Below, piece after piece: positions 8,842 to 17,764 of a stretch of DNA of 64,000 bases. Source of the stretch: JAQWRV01 sp045564915. Its GTDB lineage: Bacteria > Pseudomonadota > Alphaproteobacteria > Rhodospirillales > Rhodospirillaceae. Location: NCBI GenBank assembly GCA_045564915.1, contig JBJLGL010000004.1:62001-126000 (forward strand), read 5' to 3'. Position numbers and translations under genes: made by a program. The stretch's first letter is position 1; each line of letters opens with the position of its first letter. The notes below the pieces were generated by a model, which saw only the letters and a list, made by a program, of their open reading frames with translations, had not been told where the DNA came from and did no database searches.

Positions 8842-10112
8842 CTAACGTTTAGCGTACTGCGAGGTGGGCGGGGGTATAGCCCTTATTTTTATGCGGCTAG
8901 CAATAACCATTGCAACAACAATATAGAAGAAACTGCATGCGGCTACGAGCCTCATTGTCCATCCAGCATCAAGTAACCATCCCATGATAGCGGGTGCGAG
9001 TGCCGCTGCAAAAATAGTCATTGAAGTTACTAAAGACCGGACCGAGCCTAAATGGCGAGTGCCATATAACTCAGCCCACATGACATTCTGCATAATACCG
9101 AACATGCCACCAGTGATACCGTTGAGAATCATGTAGGGCCATATGATTGCTGGCGTTTCAAAAAAAACTAGAAGAAGCATCGAAAAGCCCAGAGGCGCAA
9201 TGAACCAGGGCATTATCTTTTGAACGCTGCCGAGCCGGGCCACAAGTGACCCCAGCCAAAGGCTGCCTAATACATTAAATATTGCAGCGACAAAATAACC
9301 AGAGGCAAATGTTACCAATAGCCAACCTTTTTCATCAACTAATTGTATCTGATGGAACTGAATCCCAGTGGCGACAAAAGGTAGCGCTAGCATAAGAGGT
9401 AATAAGAGGTAAAATCGTGAATCCTTTAAGACCTCTACTCTCGTCCAGCCTTTATGTTTGGCATTACCTGTCTCACTAGATTCCGCATTCAGCCGTTTAA
9501 GGTATGCCGCATGAAGTTCAGTGTGTCCGCGCAAAAGAAACAGGGAAAGCGGGAGGGCTAATAGAGTTACAATACAGGCGCTGACAAACCAGATATCGCG
9601 CCAATTATAGTATTTCATCAAGACTGCGCCAGCGAATGGAAATAATCCAACACCTATCGCAAAACCCATACTGGCTATACTTACAGCTAAGCCGCGTTCA
9701 CTTGCATAATAACGCGACATACTTGTTAGACCTGTGTGCGACATTAAGCCCTGACCGGCAAGACGGAGGCTTATAATAGCGATACAAAGGGTAGCTGGTC
9801 CCGCTGCCGTGGCAAATAAGACACAGGAAATTGCAAGCAACACGCAGCTAAAGGCAGTGAAGATTCGTAGATCCCAAGTGTCGATTAACCGTCCTATGAA
9901 AATTAGAAGTCTATGGCGCCGATAAAAGTACCTAACCCATATAGGCTGCCCAGCTGGCTTGTCGACAAGCCGAGTTCCAACCCCACTACGCCATTAAATA
10001 AGGCAATAAAGAAGGTCTGCCCGAAACTGGAGAACAAGGCTAGAAAGAAGCCGAAGCTCACAAATCGGGCGTTACGGATAAGAAAAAGGATAAGAGGAAA
10101 CTGTGTTAGCAC
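8842..10112 (-). pseudogene. MFS transporter interrupted by a frameshift
   Basis: Two adjacent open frames together make one MFS permease. The upstream part (9903-10112, about 69 residues) ends YGLGTFIGAIDF then stop. The downstream frame continues LLIFIGRLIDTWDLRIF into the rest of the transporter (to 8842). Restoring one base near 9909-9912 joins them into a protein of about 420 residues with the usual MFS loop (GRLID) after the second helix. As given, only a C-terminal fragment could be made from an internal GTG at 9843. It could be a true mutation or an assembly error in AT-rich sequence. The upstream start is uncertain; GTG at 10112 is the first available. Its neighbour suggests import of an amide or nitrile substrate. 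Confidence 0.8.
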
Positions 10113-10163
10113 CGGGAGTATCCAGAGACGGCTGGGGGCCTGTTATTAAAGGCTTTTCCAGAA

Positions 10164-10187
10164 TATAACCACTATAGCATGGTTATA
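10164..10187. promoter_or_regulatory. Perfect dyad between divergent genes, candidate operator
   Basis: Half-sites TATAACCA and TGGTTATA are perfect inverted repeats separated by eight bases. The site lies between the minus-strand MFS/hydrolase operon and the plus-strand PQQ dehydrogenase gene. That location and the two-turn size fit binding by a dimeric repressor or activator controlling both directions. No regulator gene is adjacent. Confidence 0.4.
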
Positions 10188-10282
10188 ACTAAGTTGAATC
10201 TAGACCCGATGGCCTTTGATATCACACAATAGGCAAACAATATTTTGTCCTGTAGATATGTCGATAAGAAGACTCTTGTTTT

Positions 10283-10286
10283 GGAG
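10283..10286 (+). promoter_or_regulatory. Ribosome binding site deciding the PQQ dehydrogenase start
   Basis: GGAG seven bases upstream of the ATG at 10294 selects that codon over earlier in-frame ATGs at 10216 and 10258. The resulting protein begins directly with a plausible signal peptide. Confidence 0.6.
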
Positions 10287-10293
10287 AATAAAG

Positions 10294-12240
10294 ATGGTGG
10301 GTGGAGAAAGAAGTGTTTGTATAATTGCAATCCTTTCCTATGCAGGCATGGTGGTTTCTGCATTCGCGCAGTCTGGCGCCGACTGGCCGGCGTTTGGTAA
10401 TGACTCTGGGGGTAGCCAGTACTCCTCACTGATTCAAATCAACGCCAGTAATGTAGTCGATCTGGAAGTGGCTTGGACTCACCGTTCGGGCGATATAAAA
10501 CAGAATCCGGGAGGTGCATCCTTTCAAGTCGTTCCTATTCACGTGAATGAACTACTCTACTACTGCACACCTCTTAATCGAGTCTTTGCACTCGATCCCG
10601 CAACTGGAGAAGAGGTCTGGGTTTTTGATCCACATGCACCTGACCCTCTGACAGGCGAGCCTCTGATAAAAGGGGACCGGCTCATCGGTACCTGTCGCGG
10701 TGTGATGTACTGGCAGGAAAAAGCGCCGATCGCCGGTGAGGTTTGCCAGAAACGCATTTATAAGGGTGATCGCGGCGGTAACATGTGGGCTATTGATGCC
10801 GATACAGGCAGAGTATGTATGGATTTTGGTGCAGAAGCGGGTCACCCAGGGCGTGTCACCAATGCTGACTATGAAATGCATGGCGAAGGGTTTATCGCAA
10901 TGGGTTCTCCTGGTGTAGTTATTGGAGATGTGGTTGTGGGGGCCTCGGCATCGAATGATGGAATTCAAAATGCCAATGATGGCTTTGTCCGCGGGTGGGA
11001 TGCCCGGACTGGACAACTAGAGTGGGAGTTTGATCCCATACCTGTTGACAGACGGGCTGAATCAGGGGCTGCCAACGTTTGGTCAACCATGAGTGTAGAT
11101 CAAGAGCGTAATTTAGTATTCCTTCCAACAACCAGTCCTTCGACTGATTACTATGGTGGCGGTAGACGATTCCCGATTCCCTACGCTACCGCACTTGTCG
11201 CTTTAGATGCGAAGACAGGCGGTGTTGCATGGCATTTCCAGGCCGTTCGCCATGACCTTTTCGACTACGATCTAGTGGGTCACCCGTTGCTGGTTACTAT
11301 TATTAAAGATGGTGAGCCACGCGATGTTGCTATCCTACAAAGCAAAATGGGCTGGCTATTTGTTTTTGATCGTGAAACCGGCGAGCCAATCTGGCCTATT
11401 GAAGAGATGCCGGTTCCAGAGACTAATATTCCTGAAGATGCAGCGGCTGAGACCCAGCCCGTACCCACACTACCAGTAGCCTTTGCCGGTCAGAATATAG
11501 AGCGTGAGAACTTATTTGGTCTCACTCCTTTCGATAAGGGATGGTGCCAAAGAGAATTTGATAAGATGCGTTATGAAGGTATGTATACACCGCCTGATCT
11601 CCGGGAAGCATTGTTGTTTCCTTCGGCTTTGGGCGGAGGAAACTGGGGCGGTGCCGCCTTCGACCCCATTACCAATACACTCGTCATAAAGGCTGAGAAC
11701 CTTGCGTCTAGGTTGCGCCTTGAACTAAAAGGGAACACGCTCGATGAGAATGTGGCACGTATAGATTATCTTACACGGCCTCTAAAAGGCACTCCGTACG
11801 CGGCGGTTGGCGAAGTTTTTATGTCCCCGTTGGGTATTCCTTGTACGCCCACGCCCTGGGGCACGTTATCGGGCATTGACATGGGGACTGGTCAGATGAA
11901 ATGGCAAATTCCCTTGGGTCAAATTAAAAGGTTTGGCCTTACCGTTCCGGCATCCTTTAGGTGGGGTTCACCAACAACAGGAGGTCCGATTATCACTGGA
12001 AGTGGGCTAATCTTTATTGCTTCGACTATGGATGATAAGATTCGTGCGCTTGAAGTTAAGTCCGGACATGAGCTGTGGCAGTTCGATCTACCCAACATGG
12101 GGACGGCAGTTCCCATGACTTATATGGCTAATGGACGCCAGCACGTCGTAATTGCTGCGGGTGGGTCAGGCCGAGTCAGCGCGGCTATAGGTAAGAAGTT
12201 GAGTGATCATGTCGTTGCATTTGCACTTCCCAAGAATTAA
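10294..12240 (+). CDS. PQQ-dependent dehydrogenase, periplasmic
   Basis: The protein of 648 residues starts with a signal peptide ending near SAFAQ. Mature sequence begins with the family hallmark DWPAFGNDSGGSQYS, then repeated propeller tryptophan motifs (VAWTHRSGD, EVWVFDPH, LEWEFDP, VAWHFQ, MKWQIPLG, ELWQFDLP). The WGSPTTGGPIITGSGLIFIAS and PMTYMANGRQHVVIAAGG segments match the quinoprotein glucose dehydrogenase-like group. There are no N-terminal membrane helices (unlike Gcd) and no CxxCH cytochrome domain, so electrons must pass to a separate acceptor. It would oxidise an alcohol, aldehyde or sugar in the periplasm. PQQ biosynthesis genes are not in the window. The methyltransferase gene follows 24 bases later. 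Confidence 0.9.
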   Translation: MVGGERSVCIIAILSYAGMVVSAFAQSGADWPAFGNDSGGSQYSSLIQINASNVVDLEVAWTHRSGDIKQNPGGASFQVVPIHVNELLYYCTPLNRVFALDPATGEEVWVFDPHAPDPLTGEPLIKGDRLIGTCRGVMYWQEKAPIAGEVCQKRIYKGDRGGNMWAIDADTGRVCMDFGAEAGHPGRVTNADYEMHGEGFIAMGSPGVVIGDVVVGASASNDGIQNANDGFVRGWDARTGQLEWEFDPIPVDRRAESGAANVWSTMSVDQERNLVFLPTTSPSTDYYGGGRRFPIPYATALVALDAKTGGVAWHFQAVRHDLFDYDLVGHPLLVTIIKDGEPRDVAILQSKMGWLFVFDRETGEPIWPIEEMPVPETNIPEDAAAETQPVPTLPVAFAGQNIERENLFGLTPFDKGWCQREFDKMRYEGMYTPPDLREALLFPSALGGGNWGGAAFDPITNTLVIKAENLASRLRLELKGNTLDENVARIDYLTRPLKGTPYAAVGEVFMSPLGIPCTPTPWGTLSGIDMGTGQMKWQIPLGQIKRFGLTVPASFRWGSPTTGGPIITGSGLIFIASTMDDKIRALEVKSGHELWQFDLPNMGTAVPMTYMANGRQHVVIAAGGSGRVSAAIGKKLSDHVVAFALPKN

Positions 12241-12251
12241 TAAACAATAAT

Positions 12252-12257
12252 AAGGAG
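12252..12257 (+). promoter_or_regulatory. Ribosome binding site of the exported methyltransferase
   Basis: AAGGAG lies seven bases before the ATG at 12265. An in-frame GTG at 12262 would be only four bases away, so the ATG is preferred. This places the twin-arginine motif at residues 4-5. Confidence 0.55.
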
Positions 12258-12264
12258 AATAGTG

Positions 12265-13464
12265 ATGATTGATCGCCGCAAACTTTTTGGCGCTACCGCC
12301 GCTTTAACCTCGGTGATTAGCACTATGCTTGGAACTAAATCGGCAGGTGCTAAGTTAGCCCCCCAATCTACTTTTAAAGGTGACTATGAGCCGCGTGGGA
12401 CAAATGAACGTTTAGAACGTGTTCCCCAGCTTGATCTCGAAAGCTATGACGACATGCTCACTGGTCTACGCATCTGGTCTGCTAAAGCTAATAGGCCAGC
12501 GCGTGCGCGCTTTGATAGCTTGCTTGAAAAGGGCGGGGTGAATCCTAAAGTAGATTTGTCACTCGAAGAGATCTTTCTACACGTGGATAAGGACCCTCTA
12601 CTCGGGTCAACGGCGCGTCTACGCACTAGCGGTCAGCAATTGATGTGGAAAGCTCTACAAACACACTTTCATGAAAATGCAGATACTTATTTTGATGAGC
12701 TAGAGGCCGCTGATATAATGGGCCCAGGTAAACTAGAATTAAATCCAGATATAAATATTCCCGAGTACACAAAGCATGAAATTCATATTCAACCAGGTGG
12801 GTATGTTGGTGATCCATTCGCGGGGTACCTATATCATTATGGAACAAATAACTTTTATCGTTCCGCTAACTACCAAGACGAAATTCATCGTAATTTAGCG
12901 AAGCAGATGCCGATTCCAAAAGATGGGAGGGTGCTGCGCATCCTTGATACTGGCTGTGGTTGCGGTCAGTTGACAGTGGCGCTCAAGGAACGTTTCCCTA
13001 AAGCGGAGGTGTGGGGAGTCGACATAGGTGCGCCAATGGTTCGTTACGCTCACATGCGTGATACTGATCTAGGGGTGGGCGCCAATTTCCGCCAGGCTCT
13101 AGCCGAGGAAACCAAGTTTCCCGATGCATACTTTGATATTGTCACATCCTACATTCTACACCATGAGGTAAAGGCTAATAAGACTAAGGAAATCATTACT
13201 GAATCCTTCCGGGTGCTACGCCCGGGCGGGGTCTACTTCCCGCTTGATTTTGAAACAGGTAATGTTGCTCGCAAGCGCCGTCGGGATAACTATGGTAAGT
13301 TCGGCGGCTGGCGTGACCACCGTTGGAATGAAGAGGTCTGGCGTCCAGATTATTCGTCGGTAGATTTCAACGGTGAAATGCGCGAGGTTGGTTTTGAGGT
13401 CAAAGATGAAGGGCCACCGGGTTGGCGGCACAGCCATAATGTATTGGGCACTAAACCCGCTTAG
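12265..13464 (+). CDS. Class I SAM-dependent methyltransferase with a Tat signal
   Basis: The N-terminus (MIDRRKLFGATAALTSVIST) is a twin-arginine signal peptide with cleavage near the SAGA stretch. The C-terminal half is a standard class I methyltransferase: motif I VLRILDTGCGCGQL near 225, acidic motif VWGVDIGAPM, motif III-like YFDIVTSYILHHE, and LRPGGVYFPLDFETG. The roughly 150 residues between the signal and this domain are unlike common families. SAM is not known to be available in the periplasm, so an exported methyltransferase is odd. Either the leader is a pseudo-signal, or the protein is exported folded with bound cofactor. It is the second gene after the PQQ dehydrogenase and likely co-transcribed with it. 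Confidence 0.8.
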   Translation: MIDRRKLFGATAALTSVISTMLGTKSAGAKLAPQSTFKGDYEPRGTNERLERVPQLDLESYDDMLTGLRIWSAKANRPARARFDSLLEKGGVNPKVDLSLEEIFLHVDKDPLLGSTARLRTSGQQLMWKALQTHFHENADTYFDELEAADIMGPGKLELNPDINIPEYTKHEIHIQPGGYVGDPFAGYLYHYGTNNFYRSANYQDEIHRNLAKQMPIPKDGRVLRILDTGCGCGQLTVALKERFPKAEVWGVDIGAPMVRYAHMRDTDLGVGANFRQALAEETKFPDAYFDIVTSYILHHEVKANKTKEIITESFRVLRPGGVYFPLDFETGNVARKRRRDNYGKFGGWRDHRWNEEVWRPDYSSVDFNGEMREVGFEVKDEGPPGWRHSHNVLGTKPA

Positions 13465-13523
13465 CATTTAAGTCGGCTTTAAACGGTTATTGGCATCCAC
13501 TGCTTACCTAGTTCGAGACCGGC

Positions 13524-14684
13524 TCAAATTGTCAACTTTTTAATCAGACCAGTCATGAAGCGAGTACCTAATTCGACCTGTTCTAGGGTAATAAATTCGT
13601 TGGGTTGATGGGCCTGAGCTATAGAGCCCGGGCCACAAATTGCCGTAGACAGGCCTGCCTCCTGAAACTGTCCTGCTTCTGCGGCAAAACTCACAGCGCG
13701 AATAGCGTTGTCTCCGGTTAGATAGCGGCAGAGACGTTCAGCATCAGAGTCGCTTTCGAAATGAAGCGCCGGCGTGCCAGCACGGACATCCACTTCGATC
13801 CGGGCATTTGGTGCCGTGTGGCGCATTTCTGGAAGCACATTGTCGTTGCAGAATGTTTTGAAGCGTTCAATATAGCTGTTCGGATTATCTCCGGGCAGAG
13901 AACGTATGTCCCAGGTCAGAGTACAATGACCGGCCATTATGTTCAGAGCCGTCCCGCCATGAATAATATTGACGGTCATCGTGGTGTAGTTAGGTTCGAA
14001 TCGGTCGTCCTTATTTGTTCCCTCGGCGTTTTCTGCTGCCATGTCACCAACAAATGTGATCAGCCTACCGGCTGCCATAATAGCGCTATATCCCAGCTGG
14101 ATCTGTGACGAGTGCGCCTCTTTGCCTGTAATTCTTGTACTAACAGCTGTCACTCCTTTGTGAGCTGTTACCACTTTCATCTCAGTAGGTTCGCCGACAA
14201 TCACAGAAGAGGGAGTTGGGAGTTCTTTGCGCAATAGCCGTATTAGCGACGGAACGCCTGCACAGCCGATTTCTTCATCATAGGACAAGGCCAAGTGAAT
14301 TGGCACCTCTAGGTTGGCTGCCACCATATCTGGGAGGGCGGCGAGGGCGGTCGCAATAAAGCATTTCATATCACAAGTACCGCGCCCATAAAGTTTTCTG
14401 TTACGTTCGACCAAGACGAAGGGGTCGGTGTGCCAATCCTGATCGTCTATGGGAACAACATCTGTATGACCTGACAGTACTACTCCGCCTTCGGCTGCTG
14501 GACCGATAGTTGCTAAGAGATTAGCCTTACTGCCTTCTTCATTGGGCACAAGGCGGGATACAATACCGAATTCGTTTAACTTTTCTTGTATATAAGTAAT
14601 TAGATCGAGATTTGAATCGCGAGATACCGTAGGGAAGGCAATGAGCCGCGCTAATTCTGACTGTACAGCACCAGGGGTAAGCAT
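13524..14684 (-). CDS. argE: Acetylornithine deacetylase (M20 family)
   Basis: This M20 metallopeptidase-fold enzyme hydrolyses N-acetylornithine to ornithine in arginine synthesis. The metal-binding signatures are clear: VLSGHTDVVP (His-Asp), GRGTCDMKCF (bridging Asp), YDEEIGCAG (Glu-Glu pair) and a C-terminal GPGSIAQAHQPNE carrying the last His. It lacks a signal peptide. Start is uncertain: an ATG at 14705 would overlap cysS by 19 bases, while the ATG at 14684 has an AGGA site just upstream and no overlap, so I prefer it. It follows cysS on the same strand, apparently as an operon. Related deacylases of the family act on other N-acyl amino acids, but the ArgE fit is good. Confidence 0.88.
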   Translation of the reverse strand: MLTPGAVQSELARLIAFPTVSRDSNLDLITYIQEKLNEFGIVSRLVPNEEGSKANLLATIGPAAEGGVVLSGHTDVVPIDDQDWHTDPFVLVERNRKLYGRGTCDMKCFIATALAALPDMVAANLEVPIHLALSYDEEIGCAGVPSLIRLLRKELPTPSSVIVGEPTEMKVVTAHKGVTAVSTRITGKEAHSSQIQLGYSAIMAAGRLITFVGDMAAENAEGTNKDDRFEPNYTTMTVNIIHGGTALNIMAGHCTLTWDIRSLPGDNPNSYIERFKTFCNDNVLPEMRHTAPNARIEVDVRAGTPALHFESDSDAERLCRYLTGDNAIRAVSFAAEAGQFQEAGLSTAICGPGSIAQAHQPNEFITLEQVELGTRFMTGLIKKLTI

Positions 14685-14686
14685 GG

Positions 14687-16066
14687 TTAACAGTTCCTGC
14701 GCCATTTGGTGCCGTTGGGCCCATCTTCCAAAGTGATACCTTTGGCGGCCAATGCGTCGCGAATGCGGTCGGATCCGGCAAAATCCTTGATGGCCCGAGC
14801 TTCATTGCGTGCAGCAATCATAGCTTCAATCTCCACCTGATCATCATGAGTGTCACCCTGCAGCCAATCGGCTGGATTAATTTGTAACAAGCCAAGCAGT
14901 GCACCAGATGCCAATAATTCGGCTTTGATACGGCTTTTGTCTTCATCTGTTTCTGCTGTGTTTGCAGCTTTTGCCAGAGCTGACAATTCTGCCAGCGCTT
15001 TTGGCGTGTTCAGGTCATCAGTTAGTGCATCCATAAACCTTTTGGATGCCCGACCATTCGTAGCACTAACATTACTCAAAGCATCGAGTGTTCCATAAAG
15101 CCGGTCTAGTGTCCTCTTTGCCTGCAGCAGGAGATTCTCTGACCAGTCGAGGGGTTGCCGATAATGAGCAGATAAAAGAGCTAGGCGGATGGCCTCCGGT
15201 GCATGAGAGTTCAACAAATCCCTCACGAGCCATACGTTGCCAACGGATTTGGACATCTTTTCACTACCGAGTTCTAGCATACCGTTATGAACCCAAACTC
15301 TAGCTAGCTCCGTACCATCATGGCTGCACTCGCTTTGTGCCAGTTCGTTTTCATGATGAGGAAAGATGAGGTCATTACCGCCACCGTGTATGTCAATGGT
15401 CTTACCTAAATGCTTTTCAATCATCGCCGAGCATTCAATATGCCAGCCAGGCCGGCCTCGGCCCCAAGGACTTTGCCAACCCGGCAGGTCATCCGTTGAG
15501 GGTTTCCATAATACAAAATCCGCTGGATCTCTCTTGTAAGGAGCTACATCAACCCGCGCTCCAGCAATCATGTCGTCTCTATTGCGATTAGATAAACGGC
15601 CATAGCCATTGAACGAGGGTACGCCAAATAATACATGACCTTCTGCATCGTAGGCGTGGCCACTAGTAATTAATCTCTCAATCATGGAGATAATTTCCCC
15701 AATATGATCAGTGGCATGCGGCTCAATACTTGGAGGCAACACGCCTAACGCTCCAATATCCTCATTGAAGGCTGCTATAAAACGCGCTGTAATTGTCGAG
15801 ATTTCAACGCCCTCTTCTTTTGCTGCGGCGTTGATCTTGTCGTCTACGTCAGTGACATTGCGTGCATATAAGACATTTTGGTCGCCGTAAATACCGCGTA
15901 GTAGGCGGAAAAGTACGTCAAATATCACTGTTGGCCGGGCATTGCCAATGTGCGCAAAATTGTAGACTGTGTTACCGCACACATACATTGTCACCCGCTT
16001 GGGGTCTGCAGGCTCAAAAGGTGTTTTCGTTTTGGTCAGCGTGTTATGGAGAAACAATTGGGTCAT
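14687..16066 (-). CDS. cysS: Cysteinyl-tRNA synthetase
   Basis: Class I aminoacyl-tRNA synthetase that charges tRNA-Cys in the cytoplasm. The 459-residue length is normal. The zinc ligand Cys30 in MYVCGNTVYN is followed by the HIGN version of the HIGH motif at 39-42. Later come the zinc-site segment WHIECSAM, the HGGGNDLIFPHHENE segment, and KMSKSVGN as the KMSKS motif. The C-terminal helical domain ends with the typical RDALAAKGITLEDGPNGTKWRR. It is the first gene of a pair with argE and is divergent from hisI. Confidence 0.97.
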   Translation of the reverse strand: MTQLFLHNTLTKTKTPFEPADPKRVTMYVCGNTVYNFAHIGNARPTVIFDVLFRLLRGIYGDQNVLYARNVTDVDDKINAAAKEEGVEISTITARFIAAFNEDIGALGVLPPSIEPHATDHIGEIISMIERLITSGHAYDAEGHVLFGVPSFNGYGRLSNRNRDDMIAGARVDVAPYKRDPADFVLWKPSTDDLPGWQSPWGRGRPGWHIECSAMIEKHLGKTIDIHGGGNDLIFPHHENELAQSECSHDGTELARVWVHNGMLELGSEKMSKSVGNVWLVRDLLNSHAPEAIRLALLSAHYRQPLDWSENLLLQAKRTLDRLYGTLDALSNVSATNGRASKRFMDALTDDLNTPKALAELSALAKAANTAETDEDKSRIKAELLASGALLGLLQINPADWLQGDTHDDQVEIEAMIAARNEARAIKDFAGSDRIRDALAAKGITLEDGPNGTKWRRNC

Positions 16067-16198
16067 AGCACCGGGTTTAGCCGAAATCGTGACTGGTCTC
16101 CACCCCGACGTTAAGGCTTATGTGGTATTATTCCTCGACCCAGATGGGAGAAATCCTTGACACTATCCCTTTGAAAGCGCACAGAGCCGCCATTACGC

Positions 16199-16203
16199 GG
16201 AGA
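16199..16203 (+). promoter_or_regulatory. Ribosome binding site deciding the hisI start
   Basis: GGAGA six bases before the ATG at 16210 selects this start. An earlier in-frame ATG at 16120 would add 30 residues not found in HisI proteins. Confidence 0.6.
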
Positions 16204-16209
16204 ATATTT

Positions 16210-16692
16210 ATGACTGATAGTCCCTTTGGAGCACGTAAATCCATTGAACAAGTTGAAGAAGGCGTCGAATTAGCACCAAAATTTGATGCCGATGGGTTGA
16301 TCCCCGTAGTCACTACCGATTCTGAGACCGGTGAACTACTTATGCATGGTTACATGAACCAGGAGGCACTTACCCAAACTATAGAGAGTGGCGAAGCTCA
16401 CTACTGGAGCCGAAGCCGTAAGGCCCTTTGGCACAAAGGCGCGACATCAGGGCTAACCCAGGAGATCATCGAGATGCGGATTGACGATGATCAGGATGCT
16501 GTCTGGCTACGAGTTAAAGTGGCAGGCTCTGGCGCGAGTTGCCACGTCGGGTACAGGTCGTGCTTTTATCGCGCTATCCCTACTGGTATTCCCGTCGAAG
16601 ATGCAGCAAAGATTCTTGAATTCAAAGAAGATGAGAAGACCTTTGATCCAAAAGTCGTCTATGGAGACGCGCCGAACCCGACAAAACTGTAG
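16210..16692 (+). CDS. hisI: Phosphoribosyl-AMP cyclohydrolase
   Basis: Third step of histidine synthesis, opening the adenine ring of phosphoribosyl-AMP. The 160-residue protein shows GYMNQEALTQTIESGEAHYWSRSRKALWHKGATSG and the C-terminal zinc motif CHVGYRSCFYR with C111 and C118. It is stand-alone, with no HisE pyrophosphatase domain, as in alphaproteobacteria. Odd point: canonical enzymes have DCD at the third zinc-ligand position, but here residues 92-94 are Asp-Asp-Asp, so one Cys ligand is replaced by Asp93. The FkbM methyltransferase gene follows closely. cysS is divergent. Confidence 0.93.
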   Translation: MTDSPFGARKSIEQVEEGVELAPKFDADGLIPVVTTDSETGELLMHGYMNQEALTQTIESGEAHYWSRSRKALWHKGATSGLTQEIIEMRIDDDQDAVWLRVKVAGSGASCHVGYRSCFYRAIPTGIPVEDAAKILEFKEDEKTFDPKVVYGDAPNPTKL

Positions 16693-16713
16693 TGATTGGT
16701 ACTGGATAATATT

Positions 16714-17442
16714 ATGACGGAGGACGCAGCAAAATATCTTGCTAGTCTTGGATCCCGTTACCGATCTGGGCACGCTAGTTTCGAGGCGCAGTCTCTTGAG
16801 TGTATCAATGTCTCATTTTCAATAGGCGGTGAAGATTTATTTCTTCGTAAAAGGCTCAAGAATAGGTTGAGTTCTAAAGAGCATGGAACCTACGTTGATA
16901 TCGGCGCTTTTCACCCATTCCTAGGTTCGAACACCTATGTCTATTATGCTGGTGGGTGGTCAGGTATTTGTGTTGATGCCAATCCAGCCCTTAGAGACGT
17001 ATTTATTCAAGCTCGTCCACGCGATCTATTTATAAGTGGGGCAGTAATGGAATATCCGAAAGACACTTTGTTTGCGCGTCATAAAGAAAATACGGGCAAG
17101 AGTTCTATCTTTGACGATGCAAGCAAAATCACGCCGGACTTTGATCAGCCCGTTATGGTCTCTGCACAGCGGCTGGATGATATATTGGATACTCATCTAG
17201 AGTCAGGCCGCTATATTGACTTTATGAATGTTGATACGGAGGGAACAGAACTAACAGTTCTCCGATCAAATAATTGGGATCGCTACCGTCCAGGACTTTT
17301 GTGTATAGAACTTCATGGAATTGGGTTGACAGATCTAGCAGACGCGCCATTGGTCAATTTCTTGGGAGATGTTGGTTATTCTGCTTACGCTTTGGCCGCA
17401 CCCAATATTTTTTTTGAAGATATTACGCGCACTTCAGCCTAA
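16714..17442 (+). CDS. FkbM-family methyltransferase
   Basis: The 242-residue protein matches the FkbM SAM-dependent methyltransferase family. It has the motif I region TYVDIGAFHPFLGSNTYVYY, an acidic residue after the second strand (ICVDANPAL), then VMVSAQRLDDIL and IDFMNVDTEGTELTVLR, the family's characteristic late motif. No signal peptide. FkbM enzymes O-methylate glycans, lipids or secondary metabolites; the acceptor here is unknown. ATG at 16714 is preferred to a TTG at 16696. It starts 21 bases after hisI, probably co-transcribed without being functionally linked. Confidence 0.82.
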   Translation: MTEDAAKYLASLGSRYRSGHASFEAQSLECINVSFSIGGEDLFLRKRLKNRLSSKEHGTYVDIGAFHPFLGSNTYVYYAGGWSGICVDANPALRDVFIQARPRDLFISGAVMEYPKDTLFARHKENTGKSSIFDDASKITPDFDQPVMVSAQRLDDILDTHLESGRYIDFMNVDTEGTELTVLRSNNWDRYRPGLLCIELHGIGLTDLADAPLVNFLGDVGYSAYALAAPNIFFEDITRTSA

Positions 17443-17764
17443 CTGATTCTCTCGAATGAATTTCTGGTCAGCAATAATCAATAAATTTCGTAGAATATCC
17501 GTATGCTATTTTCTTCGATGCCACCTTCGTAGCCTCGCAGACAAGCAAATTACAGTCCAATAGGGTAGGCCGAAATAAGGCTATTTGCGGTGCAAGAACA
17601 CCTATTGCTCATCACCATTACAAGGGACACGCAAGCCAATTGCTAGGTCAATCTTTCCTAGTTACGTGATGTTTGTCACACTCTATGTAGAATTTTCACT
17701 GACTTTTCTAATTCGCTCTGTGGTCCATAACCACTCAGGGGTGTCGATTCATATCAAACATTCA
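17443..17764. other. Intergenic region without a recognised gene
   Basis: About 320 bases lie between two convergent genes. I see only short imperfect inverted repeats such as CTAGG/CCTAG near 17641-17662 and no convincing coding frame or terminator with a T-run. Confidence 0.5.

Noticed and set aside
16156..16185. A TTGACA-like -35 hexamer upstream of hisI
   Set aside because: No acceptable -10 element lies 16-18 bases downstream, so a promoter cannot be supported.
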